From NCBI RefSeq assembly GCF_002251795.1, contig NZ_NOXU01000032.1, positions 434,001 through 498,000 of the forward strand: a DNA stretch of 64,000 bases, in the 5' to 3' direction. The notes beneath the pieces are model-generated. The model did not search any database. It had not been told where the DNA came from and saw nothing but the letters and a program-made list of their open reading frames with translations. The translations under genes and the position numbers were made by a program. The stretch comes from Niveispirillum lacus (GTDB lineage Bacteria > Pseudomonadota > Alphaproteobacteria > Azospirillales > Azospirillaceae). How positions within the stretch are numbered: position 1 is the first letter of the stretch; every line of letters starts with the position of its first letter. Positions 33,733 through 42,773 of this stretch are shown in pieces.

Positions 33733-34671
33733 TCAGAGCCCCCACGCCCCGCTGAACCCCTTCGGCAGCCCAGCATCCGGCGTGAAACCGTACAGTTCTG
33801 TGTCCGGCAGGGCGGCCTTGACCACGTCCCGCACCGCCAGCAGCTTTTCCAGATCCACGCCCGTCTCATAGCCCATGGCGGCCAGCATGAAGGCGAGGTC
33901 TTCGGTGACGATATTGCCCGAGGCACCGGGCGCGAAGGGGCAACCGCCGATGCCGCCCAAGGACGCGTCCAGCGTCGTGATCCCTTCATCCAGCGCCGCC
34001 AGCGCATTGGCCAGACCCAGGCCGCGCGTATTATGCAGATGCACACCGGCACAGGCATGGTCGCCCACCACGCTGCGCACCGCGCGGATCAGACGCTTGA
34101 CCTGGGCCGGGTTGGCGTAACCGGTCGTGTCGGACAGGCCGACCTCGTCACAGCCGGCCTTCATCAACGCCTCGGCAATCTCCAGCACCTTGGCTTCTGG
34201 TACCACCCCTTCCAGGGTGCAACCGAAGGCCGTGGACAGGCCGCCCTCAAACTTCGGTCGGCGGCCCTCGGGCTGCGCCTGGATCAAGGCGGCGATGGCG
34301 GCTGTCTCCTCCAGCATTTGCGCATGCGTGCGCCTTACATTGCGCAGGCTGTGGGTCTCGCTGACCGACAGGGGGATGGTGATCTTGTGGGCGCCCGCCG
34401 CCACGGCGGCCTCTGCCCCTTTCAGGTTGGGGACCAGCACCGCCACGGTCAGGCCAGGGATGGTACGGGCAAAGGCGACCAGTTCGGCCGTGTCGGCGAG
34501 TTGCGGCAGGATTTTGGCCGGTACGAAGGACCCGACCTCAATCTCCCGCACGCCAGCCGCCGCCTCTGCCGCGATCCAGGCCTTCTTCGCCTCGGTCGGC
34601 ATAATTGGGGAGATGGATTGCAGACCGTCGCGGGGACCAACCTCGGAGATTTCGATAAAGCTGCCGGACAT
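33733..34671 (-). CDS. HMG-CoA lyase-family protein
   Basis: 312 residues of DRE-TIM barrel: EVGPRDGLQS near residues 10-19 (metal and substrate binding), AGVHLHNTRGLGLAN with the His-X-His metal pair, and GGIGGCPFAPGASGN with the catalytic Cys244. It would cleave a 3-hydroxy-3-methylglutaryl-CoA-type ester. The gene ends a four-gene operon with LeuCD-like and CoA-transferase genes, starting three bases after the transferase stop, so its natural substrate is probably a related branched hydroxyacyl-CoA. Confidence 0.93.
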   Translation of the reverse strand: MSGSFIEISEVGPRDGLQSISPIMPTEAKKAWIAAEAAAGVREIEVGSFVPAKILPQLADTAELVAFARTIPGLTVAVLVPNLKGAEAAVAAGAHKITIPLSVSETHSLRNVRRTHAQMLEETAAIAALIQAQPEGRRPKFEGGLSTAFGCTLEGVVPEAKVLEIAEALMKAGCDEVGLSDTTGYANPAQVKRLIRAVRSVVGDHACAGVHLHNTRGLGLANALAALDEGITTLDASLGGIGGCPFAPGASGNIVTEDLAFMLAAMGYETGVDLEKLLAVRDVVKAALPDTELYGFTPDAGLPKGFSGAWGL

Positions 34672-34674
34672 GGG

Positions 34675-35883
34675 TCATCCCTCCGCCTGCACGACCAGAC
34701 CGCGCGCCAAAAGGTCGGCGATGCGGGACCGGTCATAGCCCAACTCGCTCAGCACATCGGTCGTATGCTGACCAGGCTTGGCCAGGTCATGCTGAAGCGC
34801 GGGACGGTGACCATCAATTTCAACCGGCAGGGCGGGCAGGCGGATCAGACGCTGATCGTCGGGCAGATGCAGGTCCAGCAAACCGCCCGACGCCGCCAGA
34901 TGTGCATCGTCGAACAGGTCCTCCGGTCGGTTGATGGGGGCAAACGGTAGCCCGATTTCTTCCAGACGCGCCAGCAGCTCGGCCTTGGTGAAGGTTCTGA
35001 ACAGCTCCTGCACGCGCGGAATGATGCGGTCGCGGGCCTGGACCCGCCCGTTATTCCTGGCCAGCGTCTCATCCGCAGCGAAATCGTCCAAACCGAAGGC
35101 TTTGCAGAAGCCAGCCCATTGCCCGTCGGTGACCACCCCGGCAAAGACCGTCTGTTCATCCTTGGTCTGGAACTGGTCATAGACGGCCCAGGCGGAAATG
35201 CGCACCGGCATGGGCCGTGCGGCCGTACCGGTGACCACATATTGGGCCATATGCTGTCCCACCAGGAACACGCAATTCTCGAACAGAGCCGACTTCACCG
35301 TCTGTCCCCGGCCCAGGGTGCCGCGCTGGATCAGGGCAGCCAGCACGCCGATGACCCCGAACAGACCGCCGATTACGTCGATGACCGAGGCACCGGCGCG
35401 CAAGGGGCGGCCCGGCGGTCCGGTCATATAGGCAAGCCCGCCCATCATCTGTGCCACCTCATCCAGGGCCGCACGATGTTCATAAGGGCCGGACAGAAAA
35501 CCTTTGGCCGAACAATAAATCAGGCCGGGATTGCGCGCCTTCACCGCCTCTTCCCCGAACCCCAGGGCATCCATGGCACCGGGGCGGAAATTCTCGATCA
35601 GGACATCGGCCTTGTCGATCAGGTCCAAGGCAACCTGTTTTCCTTCCGGGGATTTCAGATCGACCGACAGGCTGCGCTTGTTGCGACCATACATGGGGAA
35701 GTAACCGGCACCCGACCCCAGCAGGCGGCGTGTATTGTCGCCGCCGACCGGTTCCACCTTCACGACATCGGCGCCCAGGTCGCCGAGCACCATGCCCACC
35801 GTCGGCCCCATGACCATGTGGGTGAATTCCACCACCTTCAATCCGGCCAAGGGTAATGCGGCGGCTTTGTCGTCCTGCGACAT
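34675..35883 (-). CDS. CaiB/BaiF family III CoA-transferase
   Basis: 402 residues with LAGLKVVEFTHMVMGPTVGMVLGDLGADVVKVEPVGGD and MYGRNKRSLSVDLKSPEGKQVALDLIDKADVLIENFRPGAMDALGFG. It lies directly between the LeuD-like gene and the HMG-CoA-lyase-like gene, with gaps of 22 and 3 bases. In that position it should activate the product of the hydratase to a CoA ester for the lyase. Confidence 0.93.
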   Translation of the reverse strand: MSQDDKAAALPLAGLKVVEFTHMVMGPTVGMVLGDLGADVVKVEPVGGDNTRRLLGSGAGYFPMYGRNKRSLSVDLKSPEGKQVALDLIDKADVLIENFRPGAMDALGFGEEAVKARNPGLIYCSAKGFLSGPYEHRAALDEVAQMMGGLAYMTGPPGRPLRAGASVIDVIGGLFGVIGVLAALIQRGTLGRGQTVKSALFENCVFLVGQHMAQYVVTGTAARPMPVRISAWAVYDQFQTKDEQTVFAGVVTDGQWAGFCKAFGLDDFAADETLARNNGRVQARDRIIPRVQELFRTFTKAELLARLEEIGLPFAPINRPEDLFDDAHLAASGGLLDLHLPDDQRLIRLPALPVEIDGHRPALQHDLAKPGQHTTDVLSELGYDRSRIADLLARGLVVQAEG

Positions 35884-35905
35884 GAAGAACCTCGAACGCT
35901 GAAGG

Positions 35906-36514
35906 TCAGAAGAAAAGCCAGGGATAGCGGGCGCGGTATCCGCCCTCGAAATCCTGGATGGCGGGCAAGCGTTTCAGGGTGATGCCGATAGCATCCAACC
36001 CTTCCAGCAACATTTCCTTGTCGGCGGGTGCGATGGTGAATGGCAGTTCGGTCCCGTCCGGTACGCGCACAGTTTGCGCCGCCAGATCAATGGTCAGGGT
36101 CTGTGGCCGGTCGGCCGTGGCCAGGGCCGCCACCGCCGGTTCCGGCAGGACCAGCGGCAGAATGCCATTGCGCACACAGTTGCTCTGAAAGATGGCCCCG
36201 AAACTGGGCGCAATAACGCAGCGAATGCCATAATCCTGCAGTGCCCAGACGGCATGTTCGCGTGACGAGCCACAACCGAAATTGGGACCAGCCAGCAGGA
36301 TTGGCGCCTTGCGGTAGCCAAGGCGGTTCAGCACAAAATCAGGGTTTTCCACCCGCGCCGCCACATCGCTGTAGCGCCAGTCGGCGAACATGCCCTCCCC
36401 CAGCCCTTCCTTCGACACACGCTTCATCTCGCGCGACGGAATGATGGCGTCGGTATCGACATTGGCGCGGAACAGGGGGGCGGCCACACCGGTCAGTCGG
36501 GTGAACTTATCCAT
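35906..36514 (-). CDS. Aconitase-family hydratase small subunit, LeuD-like
   Basis: 202 residues from the ATG at 36514. Swivel-domain features: LFRANVDTDAIIPSREM near residues 12-30 and LLAGPNFGCGSSREHAVWALQDYGIRCVIAPSFG near 74-107, then NCVRNGILPLVLP. The gene follows the LeuC-like subunit by 4 bases, so they make a heterodimer. Its context (CoA-transferase and lyase downstream, no other leucine genes, motif B control) argues for a catabolic hydratase rather than leucine biosynthesis. Confidence 0.92.
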   Translation of the reverse strand: MDKFTRLTGVAAPLFRANVDTDAIIPSREMKRVSKEGLGEGMFADWRYSDVAARVENPDFVLNRLGYRKAPILLAGPNFGCGSSREHAVWALQDYGIRCVIAPSFGAIFQSNCVRNGILPLVLPEPAVAALATADRPQTLTIDLAAQTVRVPDGTELPFTIAPADKEMLLEGLDAIGITLKRLPAIQDFEGGYRARYPWLFF

Positions 36515-36518
36515 GGGA

Positions 36519-37931
36519 TCAAGCCTCCCCCAGCAGCGGACGCGGATCGGCGATATGGCCGGCAATGGCCGATGCCGCCACCGTCACCGGGCTGGCAAGG
36601 TGCGAACGGGTGCCCGGACCCTGGCGATTTTCAAAATTGCGGTTGGTGGAGGTCACAACCCGCTGTCCTTTGCCAAAATGCTCGCCCCCGGCAAAGAAAC
36701 ACATGGAACAGCCACTCTCCCGCCATTCAAATCCAGCCGCCTGGAAGATCAGGTGCAAGCCCTCGGCCTCTGCCGCCGCCTTCACCGGCGTGGAACCGGG
36801 CACACAGATGGCGCGAACGCCGGCTGCCACCTTGCGTCCCTTCAGCACTGCGGCGGCAGCGCGCAGGTCGGACAGGCGACTGTTGGTGCAACTGCCGATA
36901 AAGGCTCCGTTGATGGGCAGGCCGATCAGGGCGTCGCCCGGCAGAAGGCCCATATATTCCAGCGCCCGGCGCTGCGCCTGGGCTGCGTTGGCGTCCGCCG
37001 CACGCTCAGGATCGGGCACATGACCGGTCAGCGGTATGGCATGCTGCGGGCTGGTGCCCCAGGTGACGGTGGGGGCGATGCTGGGCGCATCCAGAACGAT
37101 CTCCTTGTCGAAGACCGCCTCCGCATCGCTCACCAGTTCCTGCCAGTCGGCGACAGCCCGATCCCATAAATCGCCTTTGGGCGCAAAGGGACGACCCTGG
37201 ACCCAGTCGATGGTCTTGGCATCCGGCGCCACCAGACCCGTCCAGGCGGCGAATTCGACCGCCATGTTGCACAGGGTCATGCGCCCCTCCACCGACAGGG
37301 CCGTGACAGCGGATCCGGCAAACTCAATGGCATAGCCGGCACCACCGCCAGCCCCATAAGCGGCGATCAGGTGCAAGACCATATCCTTCGCCCCCACACC
37401 GGGGGAGAGCGCTCCCTCGAACCGCACCCGCATCGTTCGGGGCCGCTTGACCACCAGTGTCTGGGTGGCCAGCGCATGCGCAGCCTCCGTCGATCCGATC
37501 CCCCAGGCCAGCGCGCCCAAGCCCCCTTGCGTACAGGTATGGCTGTCGGGGCACACGATCGTGGCCCCCGGCAGGGCAATGCCCTGTTCGGGCGACACGA
37601 CATGCACAATCCCCTGACCGCGGTCACCAATATCAAAGACCCGAATGCCGGCCTCGACCGCTGCCGCGCGGGTTTCCTGGATAAAGGCAGTGCCACCGGG
37701 CATGACCGTCGCATCACCGCGCCCTGGCAGCGTGTCAACAATATGGTCCATGCAGACAAAGGCCCGGTCGGGACGGCGCACCGTGCGCCCCTGTTCCTTC
37801 AACCCCTTCAGCGCCATGGACCCGGTCCGCTCATGCAGCAGCACACGGTCGATGTAAAGCAGGTCCGTCCCGTCGCCCAGATCGGCGACACAGTGCCGTT
37901 CCCAGAGTTTTTCGACAAGTGATCGGGCCAT
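36519..37931 (-). CDS. Aconitase-family hydratase large subunit, LeuC-like
   Basis: 470 residues. [4Fe-4S] ligands are visible in IGSCTNSR and in GCSMCFFAGG near the C-terminus; VCPDSHTCTQGGLGALAWGIGSTE is the active-site segment. The residues after the Cys pair (FFAGGEHF) differ from the LMNPD type of most LeuC proteins, supporting a different substrate. It starts an operon with LeuD-like, CoA-transferase and HMG-CoA-lyase-like genes; a motif B site lies about 40 bases upstream. Likely interconverts branched hydroxy-dicarboxylic acids. Confidence 0.92.
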   Translation of the reverse strand: MARSLVEKLWERHCVADLGDGTDLLYIDRVLLHERTGSMALKGLKEQGRTVRRPDRAFVCMDHIVDTLPGRGDATVMPGGTAFIQETRAAAVEAGIRVFDIGDRGQGIVHVVSPEQGIALPGATIVCPDSHTCTQGGLGALAWGIGSTEAAHALATQTLVVKRPRTMRVRFEGALSPGVGAKDMVLHLIAAYGAGGGAGYAIEFAGSAVTALSVEGRMTLCNMAVEFAAWTGLVAPDAKTIDWVQGRPFAPKGDLWDRAVADWQELVSDAEAVFDKEIVLDAPSIAPTVTWGTSPQHAIPLTGHVPDPERAADANAAQAQRRALEYMGLLPGDALIGLPINGAFIGSCTNSRLSDLRAAAAVLKGRKVAAGVRAICVPGSTPVKAAAEAEGLHLIFQAAGFEWRESGCSMCFFAGGEHFGKGQRVVTSTNRNFENRQGPGTRSHLASPVTVAASAIAGHIADPRPLLGEA

Positions 37932-37968
37932 CTTCCCCTACCCATGGCGGCGTCGATGCCCGCCGCAA

Positions 37969-37990
37969 AATGATCTATTGTTATATCTTT
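37969..37990. promoter_or_regulatory. Motif B operator, site 6
   Basis: AATGATCTA, four bases, then TATATCTTT, about 40 bases upstream of the LeuC-like start at 37931. Each half has one or two mismatches to the consensus, but the spacing is conserved. Confidence 0.6.
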
Positions 37991-38026
37991 ATCAGATTTT
38001 CACCGATGCGGAAGCCGCTATCAGCG

Positions 38027-39268
38027 TCATGTCTGGGTTTCGTCGCCGGGCAGGCTGTTGGGATCGGGGTAGCGCCCCATGGTCAGCAGCAGGGCTGCCC
38101 CCGCCAGCAAGGCGATGGCACCAGCCAGCAAGGCGCTATCGTAGGTGCCCGTGGTCACAAACAGTCGGCCGAAGGTGAAAGGGCCAAAGCCCGCCCCCAA
38201 GGCAAAGAAGCCATACATCATGCCGTAGATGGCCCCATAGGCCCGCATGCCGTAATAGCGGCTGACCATGAAGGCCAGAATGTCGTACTCCACCCCCGCG
38301 GCAAATCCGATCAGCAGGACCGCAGCAACAGCGGATGGTGTGGTCACCCCATCACCGGTCAGCAGCAGACAAGCCGATGCCGGCAGGGCGAGCAGCACAA
38401 AGGCCACCGCCGGCGCCCAGAACCGGTCGATCAGCCAGCCGCCAATCAGACGGCCGGCAATCACCGATGGACCGATCAGACTGGCAATCTGTACCGCCTG
38501 CTGCGGGTCCATGCCTTTCGACCCCAGGATTTTCTCCAGGTTGGGGATCGGGCCGCCCACGGCAAAGGCGATGGGCACAAAGGCGATGGCCAATATCCAG
38601 AACCGGTAGGTGCCCAAAGCCTGACGTAAGGTGAGGCCACGATGGGCGACCTGGACCGGTGCATCGACGGCGCCCTTGTCCGTCACATCGCGGAACAGGA
38701 AATAGGCCACGGGCAGCGACAGCAGCAGCGGCAGCAACGCCAGTCCGACATAGGCCATGCGCCAGCCAACGACGCCGATCAGGTAGTTGGCATAGAGTTT
38801 GGCCATCGCCCCGAACAGGCCCGTGCCCAACAAGGACAGGCCCAGGGCAAGACCCCGATGGGTGTTGAACCAGTTATTGACCGCCCGTGTCCAGGTGATC
38901 GGCAAGGTCCCCGCGCCCAGGGCCGACATCAGCATCCAGTTCACATAAAACAGGGTCAAAGACCCGTTCGACAGGGCAAAGCCTGCCAGCGTCACCCCAA
39001 AAAGCAGCACCGAGACCAGCACGACCCGGCGCACTCCGAACCGGTCCGCCGCCATGCCAGCCAGCGGCCCGACCAACATGGCCCCAAAGGTCATGATGAC
39101 CAGCGAGAACATGATTTGATCCACGCCCCAGCCGAATTCCGCCGACAATGGCGCCACAAAGACGCCGGTCGTATAGAAAGGGATCGGCGACAGCCCCGTA
39201 CCAATGCCCAGGGCGGAAGCGGCCACCACCTTCCAGCCTTGCCTGAATTCTGACCGATCGACAGACAT
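38027..39268 (-). CDS. MFS transporter, paralogue of 20172
   Basis: 413 residues, twelve helices, with GMAADRFGVRRV after helix 2 and WFNTHRGLALGLSLLGTGLFGA. By eye well over two thirds of residues match the MFS protein at 20172, including most of the N-terminal half, so the two are recent paralogues. It ends just downstream of the LeuC operon promoter and has its own motif B site upstream. GGGGG precedes the ATG. Probable carboxylate uptake; substrate unknown. Confidence 0.92.
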   Translation of the reverse strand: MSVDRSEFRQGWKVVAASALGIGTGLSPIPFYTTGVFVAPLSAEFGWGVDQIMFSLVIMTFGAMLVGPLAGMAADRFGVRRVVLVSVLLFGVTLAGFALSNGSLTLFYVNWMLMSALGAGTLPITWTRAVNNWFNTHRGLALGLSLLGTGLFGAMAKLYANYLIGVVGWRMAYVGLALLPLLLSLPVAYFLFRDVTDKGAVDAPVQVAHRGLTLRQALGTYRFWILAIAFVPIAFAVGGPIPNLEKILGSKGMDPQQAVQIASLIGPSVIAGRLIGGWLIDRFWAPAVAFVLLALPASACLLLTGDGVTTPSAVAAVLLIGFAAGVEYDILAFMVSRYYGMRAYGAIYGMMYGFFALGAGFGPFTFGRLFVTTGTYDSALLAGAIALLAGAALLLTMGRYPDPNSLPGDETQT

Positions 39269-39289
39269 GCAAGCCCCCAGGTCAATCTA

Positions 39290-39311
39290 ATTGGTATAAT
39301 GATGTATCATT
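39290..39311. promoter_or_regulatory. Motif B operator, site 7
   Basis: ATTGGTATA, four bases, then TGTATCATT, 22 bases upstream of the MFS gene start at 39268 and in the 308-base divergent region shared with the isochorismatase gene at 39577. The rest of that region shows no other palindrome I could recognise. Confidence 0.68.
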
Positions 39312-39576
39312 ATGATCAAGGCAGGGCGGCCTAGGCAATCGCAAACCAGTCTGCCGGCTAAAAGTTTCACTGCCCTTGTCCAGTGGCTGGACAGTCGATC
39401 CGGGTCTGACAAATGATCAGCCATGACCGCCATCGCCGGGCCCCTGGCGTGCGCCTGTCGAACGGATCGCCCATGGCCTGTTCAACTGACGGACAGTTGC
39501 AGCGAACAGGCAGGTCACAGACGTTCCAGTCGCGTATCGGGAAAGGCCGTTTTCTTTGCCAAAGGGGTCGCCAATC

Positions 39577-40209
39577 ATGGCCATTGATCTGAATGCCGAT
39601 TATGCCCAGGCCGGTTTTGGCAACCGCCTGGGTTGGGGCCAGCGCCCGGCCCTGTTGATCATTGATTTCGTCAATGCCTATCTGGACCCGGCCTGCCCGC
39701 TTTATGCCGGGGTGGAGGGGGCGCAGGCCGGCGCTGTCACGCTGCTGACGGCGGCACGGGCCGCTAGCGTCCCGGTATTTCACACCAATGTTGCCTACAC
39801 GCCCGGTGGCGTGGATGGCGGGGTATTCTTCCGCAAGGTCAAGGCGCTTTCCTGCTTTGAACGCGGTCTGCATCCGCATTGGGCCTCTTTCGCAACGGGG
39901 TTGGAGCCGGCAGCGGGGGAACCCGTGATCACCAAACAATATGCCAGCGCCTTTTTCGGCACATCGCTGGCTTCCACCTTGACCGCCAGCGGCATCGACA
40001 CGCTGCTGATTGCCGGCCTGTCCACGTCCGGCTGCGTCCGCGCCTCGGCCCTGGATGCCTGCCAGCACGGTTTTGTGCCGCTGGTGGTGCGCGAGGCTGT
40101 GGGCGACCGAGACGCACGGGTGCATGAGGCGAACCTGTTCGATCTGAACGCCAAATATGCCGATGTCATCGGGATTGAAGAGGCGATCACGCACCTGTCG
40201 GCGCGGTGA
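39577..40209 (+). CDS. Isochorismatase-family cysteine hydrolase, paralogue of 56324
   Basis: 210 residues from the ATG at 39577. The catalytic triad is in place: Asp30 in LLIIDFVNAY, Lys120 in VITKQYAS and Cys153 in STSGCVRAS. This group includes N-carbamoylsarcosine amidases and related amidohydrolases. The protein at 56324 is about 85% identical by eye over its full length. Here it stands alone, divergent from the MFS gene, with a terminator downstream. It probably hydrolyses an amide or ureido bond. Confidence 0.9.
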   Translation: MAIDLNADYAQAGFGNRLGWGQRPALLIIDFVNAYLDPACPLYAGVEGAQAGAVTLLTAARAASVPVFHTNVAYTPGGVDGGVFFRKVKALSCFERGLHPHWASFATGLEPAAGEPVITKQYASAFFGTSLASTLTASGIDTLLIAGLSTSGCVRASALDACQHGFVPLVVREAVGDRDARVHEANLFDLNAKYADVIGIEEAITHLSAR

Positions 40210-40214
40210 GAAAG

Positions 40215-40244
40215 AAAGGGCCGGCCAGAGGTTGCCGGCCCTTT
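40215..40244. terminator. Terminator between convergent genes
   Basis: AAAGGGCCGGC pairs with GCCGGCCCTTT across an 8-base loop, in the 42-base gap between the convergent isochorismatase and GH3 genes. It could serve both strands, with T/A-rich stem ends. Confidence 0.75.
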
Positions 40245-40251
40245 CCGTCCC

Positions 40252-42462
40252 TCAGGGTTTCATCACCCGCTTGCTGATTTTGGCCGTACCGGTCAATGCG
40301 GCCTTCTCTGCCGTCGGGCCCACAGTGACCTCGTACGTGCCACCCGCGATGCGCCACTGGCGTCCAGCTTCGTCAAAGCTGGCCAGCAGGCGCGGATCGG
40401 CCTTCAGCGTCACGGTGCGCGTCTCACCCGGCTTCAGGTCAACCTTGTCAAAGCCGATCAGGCGCTGCAGCTTCACCCCGCCGGCCCCGGTCAGATAGAC
40501 CTGGGGCGCATCCTTGCCCGCGACAGCGCCCGTATTGGTGACCCGGAAACTGACGGTCAGCGTGTCACCACCCTTCACCGACAGCTTGTCATAGGCAAAG
40601 GTCGTGTAGGAAAGGCCGTGGCCGAAGGGAAAGAGCGGCTTCATGCCCAGGGTGGCAAAGCGGCGATAGCCGACATCGGCCCCTTCCTCATAGACCACGT
40701 CGAACTGCTGCTTCTTGGGCAGGCCCCAGCCCGGCAGATCACGGCGCGGATACTGGTCCAGGCTGGCCGGGAAGGTGACTGGCAGGCGGCCCGACGGATT
40801 GACCCGGCCGGTCAGCACATCGGCGATGGACTCACCCCCCTTCTGTCCGCTGTACCAGGCGGCGACCACCGCCCCCACCTTGTCCAGCCAGGGCATCAGG
40901 ACCGGGCCGCCCGTTTGCAGGACCACGATGCTGTTGGGATTGGCGGCGGCCACCGCCTGGATCATTTCGTCCTGGCCCTGGGGCAGCGACAGGTCGTAGG
41001 CATCCAGTGCCTCGGCCATCCACTGGTTGGCGAAGACGATGGCGATATCGGCGGCCTTGGCGGCGGCGGCGGCTTCCGCCGGATAGCGACCATCCGCGAA
41101 GCTGATGGTGGCATCGGGCAGGACCGCGCGCAGCGCCTTCAACGGGGAAGAGGGATGGAATATCTGTCGGCCCCACATGGCCATGGGTCCGTCCCCACCC
41201 ACCGGCACGACGCGGGCATTACCGCCCGTGGCCGTCACCTGTGACGAACCGGCACCCGACAGCACACCGGCATCTGCATGGCCGCCGATGACCACGATCC
41301 TTTTCCCGGCCCCGCCCTTCAATGGCAGAAGGCCCTTGTTGGCCAGTAGAACAATACCTTCATCGGCCACTTTCTTGGCCACCGCAGCGTGGGCGGCCGG
41401 ATCAATCTGCGGCTTCACCGGCTTACCATCGAACAAGCCGGCAGCAAACATAGAGCGCAGGATACGCCGGGACATGTCGGACAGACGCGTCTCTGGCACA
41501 GTGCCGGCCAACGCCGCCTGCTTCAGCGGTTCACCGAACCAGACTTGGCTGTCCAACTGTTCACCCGACTGCTGGTCCAGCCCCTTCAAGGCATAGTCGG
41601 TGGCGTGGACTGCTCCCCAGTCTGACATGACCCAGCCCTTGTAACCCCAATCCCCCTTCAGCACGCCATTCAGCAAATGGTCGTTGCCGCAGGAATAATC
41701 GCCATTCACAAGGTTATAGGCGCACATGACAGAGCCGGGCTGGCCCTTCTCGATGGCGATCTGGAAGGCCAGCAGATCGCTTTCGCGGTGGGCGGCTTCC
41801 TGGATGATGGAATTGGCGTAGAAGCGCCCCGTTTCCTGCCCGTTCAGGCTGAAATGCTTGACGGTAGAAATAATGTTCTGGTCTTGGATCGCCTTGATGC
41901 TTTCACCCGCAAGCGTGCCAGCCAGCCACGGATCTTCCCCCAAATATTCAAAATTGCGGCCATTGCGTGGATCGCGGGCCAAGTTGACGCCGCCGGCCAG
42001 CAGCACGTTGAACCCGCGCGCCGCAGCCTCTTTGGCGATGATGGCCCCACCTTCGTAGGCGAGTTTGGGATTGAAGCTGGCGGCCAGCGCCACACTGGCT
42101 GGCAGGGCCGTCGCCGTATCGCCCGGCCGCACCTCGCCCGGATTGGTGATGCCCAGGCTGGCGTCTGTTTCCGTCAGCGCCGGAATGCCGAGACGCGGCA
42201 CACCAGGGATAAAGCCAGCGCCACCCACTGATCTCGCCGGAAGGGGCGGGCCGCCGGGAAAACTCAGTGCCATCGGCCCATGCAGCAGACCGATCCGTTC
42301 ATCCAGCGTCAGTTCAGCATCCAGCAACCGGGCCCGTTCATCGGGCGACAGTGACGGGTTGCGCCAACCCTCTCCCGCCGCCAGGGCAACGGCGGAACAG
42401 GACAGGCTTGCCCCACAGATGGCGGTGGCCAGGAATGGCATCAATACCCGGTTTTTCGACAT
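40252..42462 (-). CDS. Glycoside hydrolase family 3 beta-glucosidase-like enzyme
   Basis: 736 residues from the ATG at 42462 with AGAGGGGAG upstream. A signal peptide through VALAAG implies periplasmic or outer location. N-terminal (alpha/beta)8 domain with AAASFNPKLAYEGG-type GH3 region, NGRNFEYLGEDPWLAG, STVKHFSLNGQETGR, and nucleophile Asp in GWVMSDWGAVHA; then the alpha/beta sandwich and a C-terminal fibronectin-like domain (FRVTNTGAVAGKDAPQVYL). It would release sugar from a beta-glycoside, perhaps an aglycone handled by neighbouring genes. Confidence 0.95.
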   Translation of the reverse strand: MSKNRVLMPFLATAICGASLSCSAVALAAGEGWRNPSLSPDERARLLDAELTLDERIGLLHGPMALSFPGGPPLPARSVGGAGFIPGVPRLGIPALTETDASLGITNPGEVRPGDTATALPASVALAASFNPKLAYEGGAIIAKEAAARGFNVLLAGGVNLARDPRNGRNFEYLGEDPWLAGTLAGESIKAIQDQNIISTVKHFSLNGQETGRFYANSIIQEAAHRESDLLAFQIAIEKGQPGSVMCAYNLVNGDYSCGNDHLLNGVLKGDWGYKGWVMSDWGAVHATDYALKGLDQQSGEQLDSQVWFGEPLKQAALAGTVPETRLSDMSRRILRSMFAAGLFDGKPVKPQIDPAAHAAVAKKVADEGIVLLANKGLLPLKGGAGKRIVVIGGHADAGVLSGAGSSQVTATGGNARVVPVGGDGPMAMWGRQIFHPSSPLKALRAVLPDATISFADGRYPAEAAAAAKAADIAIVFANQWMAEALDAYDLSLPQGQDEMIQAVAAANPNSIVVLQTGGPVLMPWLDKVGAVVAAWYSGQKGGESIADVLTGRVNPSGRLPVTFPASLDQYPRRDLPGWGLPKKQQFDVVYEEGADVGYRRFATLGMKPLFPFGHGLSYTTFAYDKLSVKGGDTLTVSFRVTNTGAVAGKDAPQVYLTGAGGVKLQRLIGFDKVDLKPGETRTVTLKADPRLLASFDEAGRQWRIAGGTYEVTVGPTAEKAALTGTAKISKRVMKP

Positions 42463-42773
42463 GGACTCCCCTCTTGCGGCAAAGCTGTCGACGCTCATGG
42501 TTCGTTGGTTGAAGTTTCTTCAGCCTGCCACGGAAAGAAACCCGCGCCAAAATGGCGGCGGCAGTTATCCGCCAGGTGGCCATACGACTAACCGGCAGTT
42601 GATGCACAAATTTGTCGCAGTGTTCAGGCAGAACAGACCAAAATTACATTTATCGCCACACAGCGGATAAAGATGATATCGCCGCTGCCACACTCCGTTT
42701 CCTTCCCCACAATTGTTTCCCAGAACAACAACGCCGGCCAAAGGCAGCACTGACGAAACTGGGAGTACGGGAT
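42463..42773. other. Divergent intergenic region, GH3/aldehyde dehydrogenase
   Basis: 311 bases between divergent genes. It holds a short imperfect hairpin, GGTTGAAG with CTTCAGCC at 42507-42525, close to the GH3 start. No copy of motifs A, B or C was seen, so both flanking genes appear to lie outside the three GntR regulons. Confidence 0.45.

Noticed and set aside
35906-37931. LeuCD as leucine biosynthesis genes
   Set aside because: The family match is real, but the operon contains a CoA-transferase and an HMG-CoA-lyase-like gene, no leuA or leuB, and a catabolic-type operator, so the biosynthetic gene symbols were not assigned.
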